Below, in pieces: positions 42,853 through 51,951 of a DNA stretch of 64,000 nt. Positions within the stretch are counted from its first letter, which is position 1. The number at the start of each line of letters is the position of its first letter. Below the pieces are notes generated by a model, which saw only the letters and a list, made by a program, of their open reading frames with translations, made no database searches and was not told the origin of the DNA. Location: NCBI RefSeq assembly GCF_000421645.1, contig NZ_ATXK01000011.1:62001-126000 (forward strand). Direction: 5' to 3'. A program made the translations under genes and the position numbers. This DNA is from Aurantimonas coralicida DSM 14790. Lineage in GTDB: Bacteria; Pseudomonadota; Alphaproteobacteria; Rhizobiales; Rhizobiaceae.

Positions 42853-44910
42853 TCAGCCGGTCACGAAGCCGCGCTTGCGCAACAGCGCCCCGGAGGTCGG
42901 CATGCGGCCCCGGAAGGCGGTGTAGAGGTCCGCTGCGTCCTGCGAATTGCCGGCCGAATAGACATGCTCCAGGAGCCGCCCGGCCGTCTCGGGATCGAAC
43001 GGATCGCCGGCCTCCTCGAACGCCTCGAAGGCGTCGGCGTCGAGCACCTCCGACCACATGTAGGAATAATAGCCGGCCGAATAGCCGTCGCCCGAGAAGA
43101 TATGGGCGAAGTGCGGCGAGCGGTGACGCATGACGATCTCGCGCGGCATGCCCAGCTCTTCCAGCATGGCCCGCTCGGCGGCCAGCGGCTGGTCCGGCAC
43201 CTCGCGCAATTCGTGGAGGCCGAGATCGATCAGCGCCGAGGCGGTGTATTCGACGGTGTCGAAGCCCGCGTCGAAGCTTTTCGCGGCCAGCATCTTGTCG
43301 AGCAACGGCTTCGGCAGCGGCTCGCCGGTCCGCACATGCCGCGCATGCTCCGCAAGCACGGAAGGAACGGTGAGCCAGTGCTCGTAGAGCTGCGAGGGCA
43401 GCTCGACGAAATCGCGGGCCACCGACGTGCCGGACAGCGACGGCCAGGTCACGTCGGACAGGAGCCCGTGCAGGGCATGGCCGAATTCGTGAAACAGCGT
43501 GCGGGCGTCGTCGAGCGACAGCAGCGCCGGCTGGCCGGCGCTCGGCTTGGCGAAATTGCAGACATTGTAGATGATCGGCAGCTGCCCGCCATCGAGCTTG
43601 TGCTGGCTGCGCAACGCGCTCATCCAGGCGCCGGACCGCTTCGACTGGCGGGCGAAATAATCACCGAGGAAGAGCCCGCGCGGCCGGCCGTCGCGGTCGG
43701 CGACCGCCCAGACCCGCACATCCGGGTGCCAGGCCTTCGCCTCGGGCAAGGGCGTGAAGGAGAGGCCGAACAACCGGCCGGCCACGTCGAAGGCGGCCGT
43801 GATCATCCGGTCGAGCTCGAAATACGGCTTCAGCTCGCTCTCGTCGATGGCGAACTCCCGCTGCCGCCGCTGCTCGGCGTAATAGCGCCAGTCCCAGGGC
43901 TCCAGCGGATGATTGTCGCCGCGCTCGCCGGCCAGCTGGCGCAGCGCCGCCGCATCGTCGGCCGCGCGTGTCTTGGCATGCTCCCAGACCTCTTCGAGCA
44001 GCGTGCGCACGGCCACCGGCGTCTTGGCCATCGTGTCGTCCAGCTTGTAGGCGGCGAAGCTGTCGAAGCCGAGCAGCCGCGCCTTCTCGGCCCGCAGCCG
44101 GAGAATGTCGGCCATGATCTGCCGGTTGTCCGACGCGCCCTCATTCTCGCCGCGGCTCGTCCAGGCGCGGAAGGCTTTTTCGCGCAGGTCGCGCCGTGTC
44201 GAGTAGGAGAGGAACGGCACGACCACCGAGCGCGACAGGGTGACGGCGTAGTTCTCGAGCCCGCGATCGGCGGCAACCCCGGCCATGGTCGAGATCAGAT
44301 CGTCCGGAAGACCGGCCAGATCGTCTTTTTCGAGGCTCATCACCCAATTGTGTTCGTCGGCCAGAATGTTCTGGGAGAAGCGGGTGCCGAGCGAGGAGAG
44401 TTCGGCGTCGATCTCGGCCAGCCGCTCGCGATCGGCCCCTTCGAGCCGCGCGCCGCTGCGCACGAAGCCCGCATGGATCCGGTCGAGAAGCCGCCGGTCT
44501 TCCGGCGTCAAAGTCGCCGCTGCATCGCGATCGGCATGGACCGCATCGATACGGGCGAAAAGCGCAGCATTGAGAGTGATTTGCGACGAATGACGCGAGA
44601 GAAGCGGCGAAACGTCGCGCTCGACCCCCTGCAATGCCGGGTTCGTATGGGCACCGGCAAGGGTGAAGAAGATCCGCGCCACCTCCTCCAGCTTCCGGCC
44701 GGCGCGCTCCAGGGCAGCGATCGTATTGTCGAAATCGGCAGGCGCCGTGTTCTCGGCGATCGCCGTGATTTCAGACAGATGCTCGCTCATGGCGGCGCGA
44801 AACGCGTCCGGAAAATCTTCGGGACGGAATTGATCGAAGTCAGGTACTTCGCTGGCTAATGCGTCAGGATGGTTATCGTCGAGCGGGACTGCGTGGTGCA
44901 AATCGTTCAT
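42853..44910 (-). CDS. M3 family metallopeptidase (oligopeptidase A / Dcp type)
   Basis: 685-residue cytosolic zinc peptidase. The zinc site is LFHEFGHALHGLLSDVTWPS (HExGH) with the third ligand Glu about 30 residues later in DFVELPSQLYEHW. SFIHxxAGGYxAGYYSY-type substrate-binding residues appear as FSGDGYSAGYYSYMWSEVLD. M3 enzymes degrade short peptides, including cleaved signal peptides. ATG 44910 is chosen for the AAGG site upstream; ATG 44937 and 44988 would add unconserved residues. It is divergent from the marR gene. Confidence 0.92.
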   Translation of the reverse strand: MNDLHHAVPLDDNHPDALASEVPDFDQFRPEDFPDAFRAAMSEHLSEITAIAENTAPADFDNTIAALERAGRKLEEVARIFFTLAGAHTNPALQGVERDVSPLLSRHSSQITLNAALFARIDAVHADRDAAATLTPEDRRLLDRIHAGFVRSGARLEGADRERLAEIDAELSSLGTRFSQNILADEHNWVMSLEKDDLAGLPDDLISTMAGVAADRGLENYAVTLSRSVVVPFLSYSTRRDLREKAFRAWTSRGENEGASDNRQIMADILRLRAEKARLLGFDSFAAYKLDDTMAKTPVAVRTLLEEVWEHAKTRAADDAAALRQLAGERGDNHPLEPWDWRYYAEQRRQREFAIDESELKPYFELDRMITAAFDVAGRLFGLSFTPLPEAKAWHPDVRVWAVADRDGRPRGLFLGDYFARQSKRSGAWMSALRSQHKLDGGQLPIIYNVCNFAKPSAGQPALLSLDDARTLFHEFGHALHGLLSDVTWPSLSGTSVARDFVELPSQLYEHWLTVPSVLAEHARHVRTGEPLPKPLLDKMLAAKSFDAGFDTVEYTASALIDLGLHELREVPDQPLAAERAMLEELGMPREIVMRHRSPHFAHIFSGDGYSAGYYSYMWSEVLDADAFEAFEEAGDPFDPETAGRLLEHVYSAGNSQDAADLYTAFRGRMPTSGALLRKRGFVTG

Positions 44911-45012
44911 CTGTCTGCCTTTATCCGCCTCTGCCATGCGCGTGTTCCACGTGTAGATGATGCGGACAGGGTTCAGATGAAAGACCATCGTGCTATTCTG
45001 GTCGTGCCGACA

Positions 45013-45030
45013 GGGTGAAATCCTTCACCC
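45013..45030. promoter_or_regulatory. Perfect 18-bp inverted repeat, candidate MarR operator
   Basis: GGGTGAA-ATCC-TTCACCC: two 7-base arms with a 4-base spacer, 72 bases before the marR ATG and in the gap divergent to the M3 peptidase. A TATTCT hexamer (44994-44999) just upstream could be the -10 of the marR promoter, which would put the palindrome right after the transcription start, a usual place for autorepression. This is a site inference from sequence only. Confidence 0.5.
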
Positions 45031-45102
45031 CGGCATTGAGCGAGTAATGTCATTCAGAGCCGGGACGGCTCACCGGAAAACGTGAAACAAGGGCCGCAAC
45101 CA

Positions 45103-45621
45103 ATGTCGCAACTTCTACCGGGCAACGCCCTTGGCTTTGTTATCGTGGACCTCGGGCGGCTGTATCGGCAGGCTTTCGAGAAAGCGGTCATCGACGCGGG
45201 AATGGAACTGACCCCGGGCGAGATCAGGGCGCTCGCCTATGTCGGCCGCTACAGCGGCTCGCGTCAGGCGGTTCTGGCCGAGCGGATGGGCGTCGAACCG
45301 ATGACCCTGTCGGCCTATCTCGACCGGCTCGAGGCGCGCGGCCTGATCAGCCGCTCGGTCGACCCCAACGACCGCCGCGCCAAGGTCATCGCGCCGACCA
45401 GCTCCGCCGAGCGGGTGTTCGAGGAAGCCCGGCCCGTCGCCCTCGCGGTCTATGAGCGCACCGTCAGCGGCCTGTCCGAGGACGAGCGCAAGACCGTCGA
45501 CGTCATCATGCGCAAGATGCGGGCGAACCTGACCAACGTGCCGCTGAGCGACGGCGACGACCGCGACGCGCCGGAGCCCCTCGCCGATGTCGCGGAGATG
45601 CGGGTACAGGGCGCAGCCTAA
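45103..45621 (+). CDS. MarR family transcriptional regulator
   Basis: 172 residues with the winged-helix MarR pattern: LGRLYRQAFEKAVIDAGMEL, ELTPGEIRALAYVGRYSG, then QAVLAERMGVEPMTLSAYLD (recognition helix) and RLEARGLISRSVDPNDRRAK (wing). A poorly conserved acidic tail of about 30 residues follows. ATG 45103 is used; GTG 45082 is an in-frame alternative. It precedes an MFS drug-exporter gene by 153 bases on the same strand and most likely represses it in response to a small ligand. Confidence 0.9.
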   Translation: MSQLLPGNALGFVIVDLGRLYRQAFEKAVIDAGMELTPGEIRALAYVGRYSGSRQAVLAERMGVEPMTLSAYLDRLEARGLISRSVDPNDRRAKVIAPTSSAERVFEEARPVALAVYERTVSGLSEDERKTVDVIMRKMRANLTNVPLSDGDDRDAPEPLADVAEMRVQGAA

Positions 45622-45774
45622 GGCTCCCTTACGTCTGGCAAGGGCGACGCGTCGACCCTAGATGGCGGTGATCGGGACGGAACGGCGTGCATCGCGCGGC
45701 GTTGCCGTCCCTTTCCGGACAGCCACTCACCACGGACCGCCGCCTTGACCGCACAAACTGCCCGCGCGCCCATC

Positions 45775-47007
45775 ATGTCGGAGCGCCGGACGAGCCTCAT
45801 CGGCGGTTGCCTCGTGGCGATCGGCCCGATCTCCATGGCGCTCTACACGCCGGCCATGCCGACGCTGGTCGCCGAGTTCGACACCACCGAATCGATGATC
45901 AAGCTGTCGCTGGCGGTCTATTTCGCCGGCTTCGCGCTGACCCAGCTCGTCTGCGGGCCGATGTCCGACGCCTTCGGACGGCGCGTCACCACGCTCGGCT
46001 TCATGGTGCTGTACCTGGCCGGCGCAATCCTCGCCATGGCCGCGGCGAATGTCGAGATGCTGATCGCCGCCCGCATCCTGCAGGGTGTCGGCGCCTCGGT
46101 GGGCGTCGCCACCGCCCGCGCCATCGTCCGCGACCAGTTCGAGGGCGAGACCTCCTCGCGGATCATGAACACCATCGGCATCATCCTGGCGCTCGGTCCC
46201 GCCGTCTCCCCGACCATCGGCGGCCTGACGCTGGAGCTCGCCGGCTGGTACGCGATCTTCGTGGTGATGATGTTCTTCGGCCTGATCGTCATCGGCGTCA
46301 CCCTCGGCGCCATGCGCGAGACCGTCGTGCCCGATCCCAGCCGCATCCAGCCGAAGGCGATCCTGCATTCCTACCGGCGGCTGATCAGCAACCGCCACTT
46401 CATGGCGACGAGCCTCACGGTCGCCGGCTCGGTCGGCGCGCTCTACACCCTCGCAACGGTCCTGCCCTTCGTCCTGATCGAGCGCGCCGGGCTGACGCCG
46501 ACCGAATACGGCATCGGCATGCTCGGCCAGTCCGGCATGTTCTTCTCCGGCTCGCTGGCCATGCGCTACCTGATGACCCGCACCAGCGCCTATCGCCTCG
46601 TCCCGGTCGGCCTCGGCTTCATCGGAGCCGGCGCTCTGTCGATCGCCCTGTCGATCGCGGTTCTGCCGGTGTCCTATCTGTCGATCATGGTGCCGGTCGG
46701 CCTCTACGCCTTCGGCATCGCCTTCGTCATGCCGGCCATGACCACGGCGTCGCTGGCGCCATTCCCGCACATGGCGGGCGCCGCCTCGGCGATGATGGGC
46801 TTCATCCAGATGGGAGCCGGCCTCGTCGGCGGCGCGATCTGCGCGGCGATCGGCGAGCCGGTGCTGGCCACGCAGATCGTCATCCCGGCCCTCGGGGTGA
46901 TCGCCATCGGCTCCTATGCGGTCTATCGGACGCGTCCGCATCTGGCCGAGCCGGAGCCCGCGCCCGAAGTGCCGGCGCCGGAACTCAGCTACGACGGCCG
47001 CGGCTGA
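45775..47007 (+). CDS. Bcr/CflA-type MFS multidrug exporter
   Basis: 410 residues, 12 spans. The Bcr/CflA hallmarks are SMALYTPAMPTLVAEFDTTE, the motif-A loop VCGPMSDAFGRRVTTLGFMV, the loop ILQGVGASVGVATARAIVRD, and LALGPAVSPTIGGLTLELAG. These are proton-driven exporters of drugs such as chloramphenicol or bicyclomycin analogues; the specificity is not predictable. ATG 45775 (MSERRT) is used, with TTG 45745 as an upstream alternative; neither has a strong ribosome site. Regulation by the upstream MarR is inferred from position. Confidence 0.88.
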   Translation: MSERRTSLIGGCLVAIGPISMALYTPAMPTLVAEFDTTESMIKLSLAVYFAGFALTQLVCGPMSDAFGRRVTTLGFMVLYLAGAILAMAAANVEMLIAARILQGVGASVGVATARAIVRDQFEGETSSRIMNTIGIILALGPAVSPTIGGLTLELAGWYAIFVVMMFFGLIVIGVTLGAMRETVVPDPSRIQPKAILHSYRRLISNRHFMATSLTVAGSVGALYTLATVLPFVLIERAGLTPTEYGIGMLGQSGMFFSGSLAMRYLMTRTSAYRLVPVGLGFIGAGALSIALSIAVLPVSYLSIMVPVGLYAFGIAFVMPAMTTASLAPFPHMAGAASAMMGFIQMGAGLVGGAICAAIGEPVLATQIVIPALGVIAIGSYAVYRTRPHLAEPEPAPEVPAPELSYDGRG

Positions 47008-47049
47008 CCCTGCGGTTCGTCCCGTGCTCCGCAGGGCATCAGGGCCGGG

Positions 47050-47637
47050 TCAGAAGATGCCGGGAATGATCCGTGCCGTGCGCGCCCGGTAGGCGCGATA
47101 TTCGTCGCCGAAGGCCTCTTCCATCATCCGTTCCTCCGGCGCGACCCGGGCCGCGAAGAGGATGCCGAAGCCGATCAGCCCCGCCGGCCCGGCGATCCAG
47201 TTGGGAACCAGCAGCGCCTGCGCCAGCGCCATGGTCCAGAAGGCCGAATACATGGGGTGCCGCACCCGCCGGTAGATGCCCGAGGTCACCAGCCTGTGCT
47301 TCTCGCGGATGTCGAGCGAGACCGACCACATCTTGCCGAGCGCTTTGTGGGTCTTGCGGAAGAGGACGAGCGCGCCGGCCATGGCGCCGAGCCCCAGAGC
47401 GATCTGCCACCAGGCCGGATCATAGGTGGCGGATTCCGGCCAGCCGGTGGCGACGAACACGCCCGGCAGGATGCCGAGCCCCGTCAGCGAGATCGCCATG
47501 CGCAGCGTTTCCGCCGGACCGCGGCGGCTGCGCTCGACACGGGCGCGCTTGGCCCGCCGCTCGAACGGGTAGCGGATCACGTACCAGCCCGCGACCATCA
47601 GCGCCCAGGCGACCGATCCGACGAGGGCCGGCGTCAC
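47050..47637 (-). CDS. ICMT-like membrane methyltransferase
   Basis: 195-residue protein with about five spans. The C-terminal region REKHRLVTSGIYRRVRHPMY then SAFWTMALAQALLV, ending with AFGDEYRAYRARTARIIP, is the SAM-binding signature of the isoprenylcysteine carboxyl methyltransferase / PEMT-like superfamily. Bacteria lack CaaX proteins, so the substrate is probably a lipid or isoprenoid; it is unknown. Its ATG overlaps the stop of the upstream hydrolase-like gene by 4 bases, so the two are co-translated. Confidence 0.85.
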   Translation of the reverse strand: MTPALVGSVAWALMVAGWYVIRYPFERRAKRARVERSRRGPAETLRMAISLTGLGILPGVFVATGWPESATYDPAWWQIALGLGAMAGALVLFRKTHKALGKMWSVSLDIREKHRLVTSGIYRRVRHPMYSAFWTMALAQALLVPNWIAGPAGLIGFGILFAARVAPEERMMEEAFGDEYRAYRARTARIIPGIF

Positions 47638-48833
47638 GGCCGCGCTCCTTCGCCCGTCGCCGGTGGAGACAACGGCGGCAGGTCGACGGTTTCGAGGCGG
47701 CCGTAATCGACCAGCGGGCGGGGTCCGAGCAGAAGCATGTGGAAGGAATAGGCGCTGCGCCGCTCGACCGCGAGGACGAATTGCCGGTGCAGGCGAAAGA
47801 AATCGCGCTTGATGCGCCGGTAGGTGGCCGTCGTCACCAGCCGCTTGAAGCGGATCCGCACCACCGTGGGCGCCTCGCCCTCCCTGATGCCCAGCGAGCG
47901 GGCCGGGTCGGATCTGTAGAAATTAATCGGGTCGGACAGGCCCTGCACGTCGATCCAGGGCACCGCATGGGTCACCACGATCTCCCGCACCGCCCGGCGC
48001 TGGGCACCGGCCGCCGGGTGCAGCGCGGTCTTCATCAGGCTGGAGCCGACGGTCAGCACCTGCAGCGGGCGGTCGCGGCGGAGCCCCGCCGCAAGCGCCC
48101 GGTCCAGCGCCAGGACGGCCAGGCTGGCGCCCAGACTGTGTGCGGCAACCACGATCTCGTCCGCCTCCGTCCCGGCCACGGCGTGGCGCATGGCCTCGGC
48201 ATGGGCGTCGATCCGGCGCGTGATGGCCGGATTGCGGTCGCGGCAGAAATCGCGGGCCATCGCCCAGTCGTCCATCGCGGTCAGCACGTGCAGGCGGCGG
48301 TTGGCGTAGAGCAAGAGCGCCCAGGCCGTCGCGAGACCGGCCAGAACGGCCACGAGCAGGCCCGCAGGACCCGGCAGCGGGGCAAGCGCCGCCACGAGGC
48401 CACCGATGATCCAGCCGCCGAACAGCGTTCCGGCCAGGACGGCGAGCGGAAACAGGTAGAAGAACAGATAGCGCCAGCTCACCCGGGCATAGCGGAACAC
48501 CGTCCCGGTGACGAGAAAGTCGCCGAGACCGGCCAGCCCGCTGAAGAGCCGCCGAAGCGACGAGCGCCCGGCATAGGCCAGGATGAGGTCGCTCCAGTCG
48601 CAGAAGACGAGATCGGTGTGGGTGCGCCAACCGTGGCCGGTGAGTTCGGCCCGCAGCACGCCGCGATGGGTCGCGGCTTCCGTCTCGGCGCGGCGATCTG
48701 TCGGCTCAATGGCGAGCCGGGTGTCCCAGAGCGCAGCCGTCCGGGCCGCAGCGCGCGCGAAGCGGTCCATATGCGCGGTGATCGGCATCGGTTCGAAGCC
48801 CGGAAACACGAACACCAGCCGCTTCTCGATCAT
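47634..48833 (-). CDS. Membrane protein with alpha/beta-hydrolase-like nucleophile elbow
   Basis: 399 residues, no family name that I recognise. The first strand reads EKRLVFVFPGFEPMP, like an alpha/beta-hydrolase start. Two or three hydrophobic segments follow (about 135-190: FFYLFPLAVLAGTLFGGWII and LLVAVLAGLATAWALLLYAN). Then EIVVAAHSLGASLAVLALDR (about 240) resembles a lipase nucleophile elbow in the A-x-S-x-G form. HAVPWIDVQGLSDPINFY may hold later catalytic residues. It is the first gene of a two-gene unit with the ICMT-like methyltransferase. ATG 48833 is preferred to 48857. Confidence 0.7.
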   Translation of the reverse strand: MIEKRLVFVFPGFEPMPITAHMDRFARAAARTAALWDTRLAIEPTDRRAETEAATHRGVLRAELTGHGWRTHTDLVFCDWSDLILAYAGRSSLRRLFSGLAGLGDFLVTGTVFRYARVSWRYLFFYLFPLAVLAGTLFGGWIIGGLVAALAPLPGPAGLLVAVLAGLATAWALLLYANRRLHVLTAMDDWAMARDFCRDRNPAITRRIDAHAEAMRHAVAGTEADEIVVAAHSLGASLAVLALDRALAAGLRRDRPLQVLTVGSSLMKTALHPAAGAQRRAVREIVVTHAVPWIDVQGLSDPINFYRSDPARSLGIREGEAPTVVRIRFKRLVTTATYRRIKRDFFRLHRQFVLAVERRSAYSFHMLLLGPRPLVDYGRLETVDLPPLSPPATGEGARP

Positions 48834-49017
48834 GCCATCTCCAGCGTCCGCACGCATGGCGGACCGAATGTCCGGCCTGGCGTGCAGCCTTCCACGCGAT
48901 GCCCGCGCCCTTCAGCCGATCGCTACGCTACGTCGCAGCATTTGCAAAGATGCAAGCAGGACAGCCGTGCGTCCGCGCCGAACGACCGACCGCCGGTCCC
49001 CGTGCGCCGCGACGGGA

Positions 49018-49806
49018 TCAGCCCTTCGGATGCGCCCCGAAGATGCGGGCGAGGAATTCCTCCAGCCAGCGCCGGACCGGCGCGTCGTAGATCGCTCGCC
49101 CGTCGAAATGCTGGCGGCGTCCCTGGGCGCCGGGCAGCGTCAGCCGCGCATGGCCGCGGGTCGTCCAGCGATGCATCATCGCCAGTGTCAGCTCGGCATG
49201 GAACTGCACGCCATAGGCATTCGGACCGTAGCTGAACGCCTGGTTCGGATACCAGTCACCCTCGGCCAGAAGCGTCGCGCCCGACGGCAGGTCGAAGCCT
49301 TCACGGTGCCACTGATAGACCATCTCCGGCCAGTGCGGCAGCAGCGCCCGACCCTGCGGCGTCGCCTTCAGCGGATAGAAGCCGACCTCGGCCAGCCCGT
49401 CGCGATGGCTGCCGACGCCGGCGCCGAGATGCTTGGCGAGCATCTGCGCGCCGAGGCAGATGCCGAGAAACGGACGCTCTTCGGCCAGCGGCACCTTCAT
49501 CCATTCGATCTCGCGCACGAGGTGGGCGTCGGTATCGTTGGCGCTGGGCGGGCCGCCGAAGACCACTGCCCCGCGATGATCGTCCAGCGTCTCCGGCAGG
49601 GCATCGCCCATCACCGGCCGGCGGATGTCCATGCGCACGCCATGGGCGTCGAAGACCTGGCCGACGCGCCCCGGCGTCGAGCTTTCCTGGTGCAGGACGA
49701 CGAGGATCGGACGGGGATCGTCGGTTTCCAGCGTATAGGCATGCCGGGCGATGGCCTGCGCGACCGTATCGGCGCCGTCACTGATGCTGTTGTCGTAGTA
49801 GGCCAT
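49018..49806 (-). CDS. Class I glutamine amidotransferase domain protein
   Basis: 262 residues. The amidotransferase triad is visible: nucleophile in PFLGICLGAQMLAKHLGAGV and His/Glu in AYGVQFHAELTLAM. FGGPPSANDTD forms the oxyanion-side loop. It resembles stand-alone GMP-synthase-like amidotransferases with no fused synthase, whose acceptor is unknown. The segment before DPRPILVVLHQESSTPGRVG (residues 1-30) is unconserved, so a later start is possible. It lies 4 bases after terB, at the tail of the hem gene cluster. Confidence 0.87.
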   Translation of the reverse strand: MAYYDNSISDGADTVAQAIARHAYTLETDDPRPILVVLHQESSTPGRVGQVFDAHGVRMDIRRPVMGDALPETLDDHRGAVVFGGPPSANDTDAHLVREIEWMKVPLAEERPFLGICLGAQMLAKHLGAGVGSHRDGLAEVGFYPLKATPQGRALLPHWPEMVYQWHREGFDLPSGATLLAEGDWYPNQAFSYGPNAYGVQFHAELTLAMMHRWTTRGHARLTLPGAQGRRQHFDGRAIYDAPVRRWLEEFLARIFGAHPKG

Positions 49807-49810
49807 GAAA

Positions 49811-50278
49811 TCAGTCGGCGACCCCGCTTCTCGTCGCTGCCTCCCGCTTCATCAACATCCGGTCCCGCGTCGAAACGCCGAGCAGGTCGGAGACCCGCCA
49901 GATCAGATTGTCTTCCAGCTCGTGAACCGAGCCGTCGGCATAGGTCACTTCCCACAAAAGCTCGACGAAGCGGATGCGCTCGGCCTCGCCCAGCCGGTTC
50001 TTCAGGACCGAGGTGAAATTATAGAGATCCACCGCCTCCGTGTCGGCCTCGTCCCCCGCCGCGACGATCCTGTCGACCTCGTCGGGCGCCAGCGCGAATT
50101 CCTCGCGCAGGACATCGTGCAGGCGGGTGCGCTCGTCATCGGTCACGACGCCGTCCGCCCGAACGATGTGGAACAGGAGTGCGGCCGTCGCCACGCGCAG
50201 ATCGTCTTCCGGGTCCTTGCGGCTTTCCGCCGGCCCGGCCCCGATATTGCGCAGAAAATCGCGGAATGCTTCGAACAT
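49811..50278 (-). CDS. TerB family (tellurite-resistance-like) protein
   Basis: 155-residue helical protein: LRVATAALLFHIVRADGVVT, DDERTRLHDVLREEFALAPD, RIRFVELLWEVTYADGSVHE and LEDNLIWRVSDLLGV. The repeated acidic ADG turns are the TerB signature and may bind metal. Genes of this type often follow hemY in Hyphomicrobiales, as here (38-base gap). The link to tellurite is historical and is not implied. Confidence 0.87.
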   Translation of the reverse strand: MFEAFRDFLRNIGAGPAESRKDPEDDLRVATAALLFHIVRADGVVTDDERTRLHDVLREEFALAPDEVDRIVAAGDEADTEAVDLYNFTSVLKNRLGEAERIRFVELLWEVTYADGSVHELEDNLIWRVSDLLGVSTRDRMLMKREAATRSGVAD

Positions 50279-50316
50279 CGTTCCTCGCCGTGAGCGGCCG
50301 TCGGCCTCAAGAGCCG

Positions 50317-51942
50317 TCAGCCGAACCGCGCTTCCTTGCGCTCTTCGCTGGTCGGCGCGGGTTTGGTTTCCTTCGGCGGGTCAACTGCCTCGGGCTTGCG
50401 CGGTTCCGCCGGCTTCGTCGCATCCGTGGCGGCCGGCTGGGTCGCCGCTCCGCCGGTTCCGCCGCCATTCGCCGCGGGAGGCGTGGCCGGCTTTGCCGGT
50501 TCGGACGCCGCCGGCTTGGCCGGCGCAGGCGTTGCGGCAGGCACGGCCGCCGGTGTCGCCGGCTCGGGCGTTTTCGCCTCGGCACCGATCGTCTTTGAAG
50601 GACCGTGATCGGCCTCGCCATCATGCGCGTCGATCATCGGACCGTCGCCATCGCCGATCCGCTCGACCGGCACCTTCCATTCGAAGGCGTCGAGACGTCC
50701 GGTGACCGGCGAGATCGGCGCCCAGTTGCGCGACACGACGCCATCGGCCGTCCAGGCCGGATCGCGCGGCGCGCGGATGGCGCGGCCAAGCCACTCGCGC
50801 ACCCGGCCGACTTCGCCGGTCTGCGCTTCCTCGATATCGGCGAGCAGCAGATAGGTGCTCTCGCGCGGCTCCGCATCGGCCGCAGCCATTGCGGATTTGC
50901 GGGCCAGATCGAATTCGCCGGCATCGAGCGCCGCCCGCGCCAGGCACATCTCGGCTTCCGCGCCGCTGTGCAGGCCGTGCAGCTTGCGGGCCCGCTTCAG
51001 CCGGTCCTCGGGCGAATCGCCCGGTCGGGCATGCACATAGGCCTCGGCGATGTCGGGATGCGGCTGGCTGATCCAGCTGGTCTCCAGCACCTTCGAGCCG
51101 CGGCGCAGATCGCCCAGGCGGAACAGCGCCTCGGCGGCGACCAGGGCCGCAGGCGGCAGGTCGGGCGCGAGCTTCTGCGCTTCCAGCCCGGCGGTCTTGG
51201 CCCCCGCCGGATCGCGCTCCGACAGCGTCATCGCCTTGGCGGTCAGAAGCACGGCGCGCATCCGCTTGGATTCGTCGCGATCGACAAGCCGGGTGTTCTT
51301 CTGGGCTTCCAGGATGGCGAGCGCGCCGTCCCAGTCGCCGGCATGGCACTTCGATTCCAAGACGGCGCCGCCGGCCCAGGGCACATGCGGCGCAATCCGC
51401 ACGGCGCGCTCGGCATAATGGCGCGCGGCGGATTCGTCGCCGACGCGCTCGGCTTCGAGGAACAGGCCGCGCAGGGCGAGAAGCCGGGTCTCCGGGTCGC
51501 GCTCCATCTGCTCGAAGGCCGAGCGGGCGCGGGCGTGATCGCCCTCGATCATCGCCGTCTGGGCGTCGAGGAAGCGGATCAGCGGCTCGCGGCGCGTGCC
51601 GAGCAGCTTGTCGCTGCGCTTGGTCATGCGGCGGGCAAGCACGGCATCACCGGCGCCGGCGGCGATGATGCCGCTCGACAGGGCCTTGTAGCCGCGGTCG
51701 CGCCGGCTCGTGCTCCACCAGTTGCCGATGGCGCCGGGCGTCTTGAAGAAGGCCCGCACCAGCCAGACGACGAGCAGCACGGCGAAGATCAGGACGCCGA
51801 GGCCGATGAGGAAGACCATCAGGCTGGTGGCCACCTGCTGGCCCTGCCAGACGAAGGTGACGCTTCCCGGATTGTCGGCCAGCCAGGCAAAACCGATGCC
51901 GGCGGCCAGAACGACGAGAAGGAAGGCGAGGATTCGCAGCAT
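50317..51942 (-). CDS. hemY: HemY-type heme biosynthesis-associated TPR protein
   Basis: 541 residues. Two N-terminal spans (about 1-20 and 38-65: LRILAFLLVVLAAGIGFAWL and LMVFLIGLGVLIFAVLLVVW) carry the HemY_N domain. A TPR-like helical region (about 90-400; DAQTAMIEGDHARARSAFEQ) follows, and then an Ala/Pro/Lys-rich tail of about 90 residues. This is the proteobacterial membrane HemY of the hem operon, not protoporphyrinogen oxidase; its exact role is unsettled. It lies 9 bases after the mitofilin-like gene. Confidence 0.9.
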   Translation of the reverse strand: MLRILAFLLVVLAAGIGFAWLADNPGSVTFVWQGQQVATSLMVFLIGLGVLIFAVLLVVWLVRAFFKTPGAIGNWWSTSRRDRGYKALSSGIIAAGAGDAVLARRMTKRSDKLLGTRREPLIRFLDAQTAMIEGDHARARSAFEQMERDPETRLLALRGLFLEAERVGDESAARHYAERAVRIAPHVPWAGGAVLESKCHAGDWDGALAILEAQKNTRLVDRDESKRMRAVLLTAKAMTLSERDPAGAKTAGLEAQKLAPDLPPAALVAAEALFRLGDLRRGSKVLETSWISQPHPDIAEAYVHARPGDSPEDRLKRARKLHGLHSGAEAEMCLARAALDAGEFDLARKSAMAAADAEPRESTYLLLADIEEAQTGEVGRVREWLGRAIRAPRDPAWTADGVVSRNWAPISPVTGRLDAFEWKVPVERIGDGDGPMIDAHDGEADHGPSKTIGAEAKTPEPATPAAVPAATPAPAKPAASEPAKPATPPAANGGGTGGAATQPAATDATKPAEPRKPEAVDPPKETKPAPTSEERKEARFG

Positions 51943-51951
51943 GTCTGTTCC

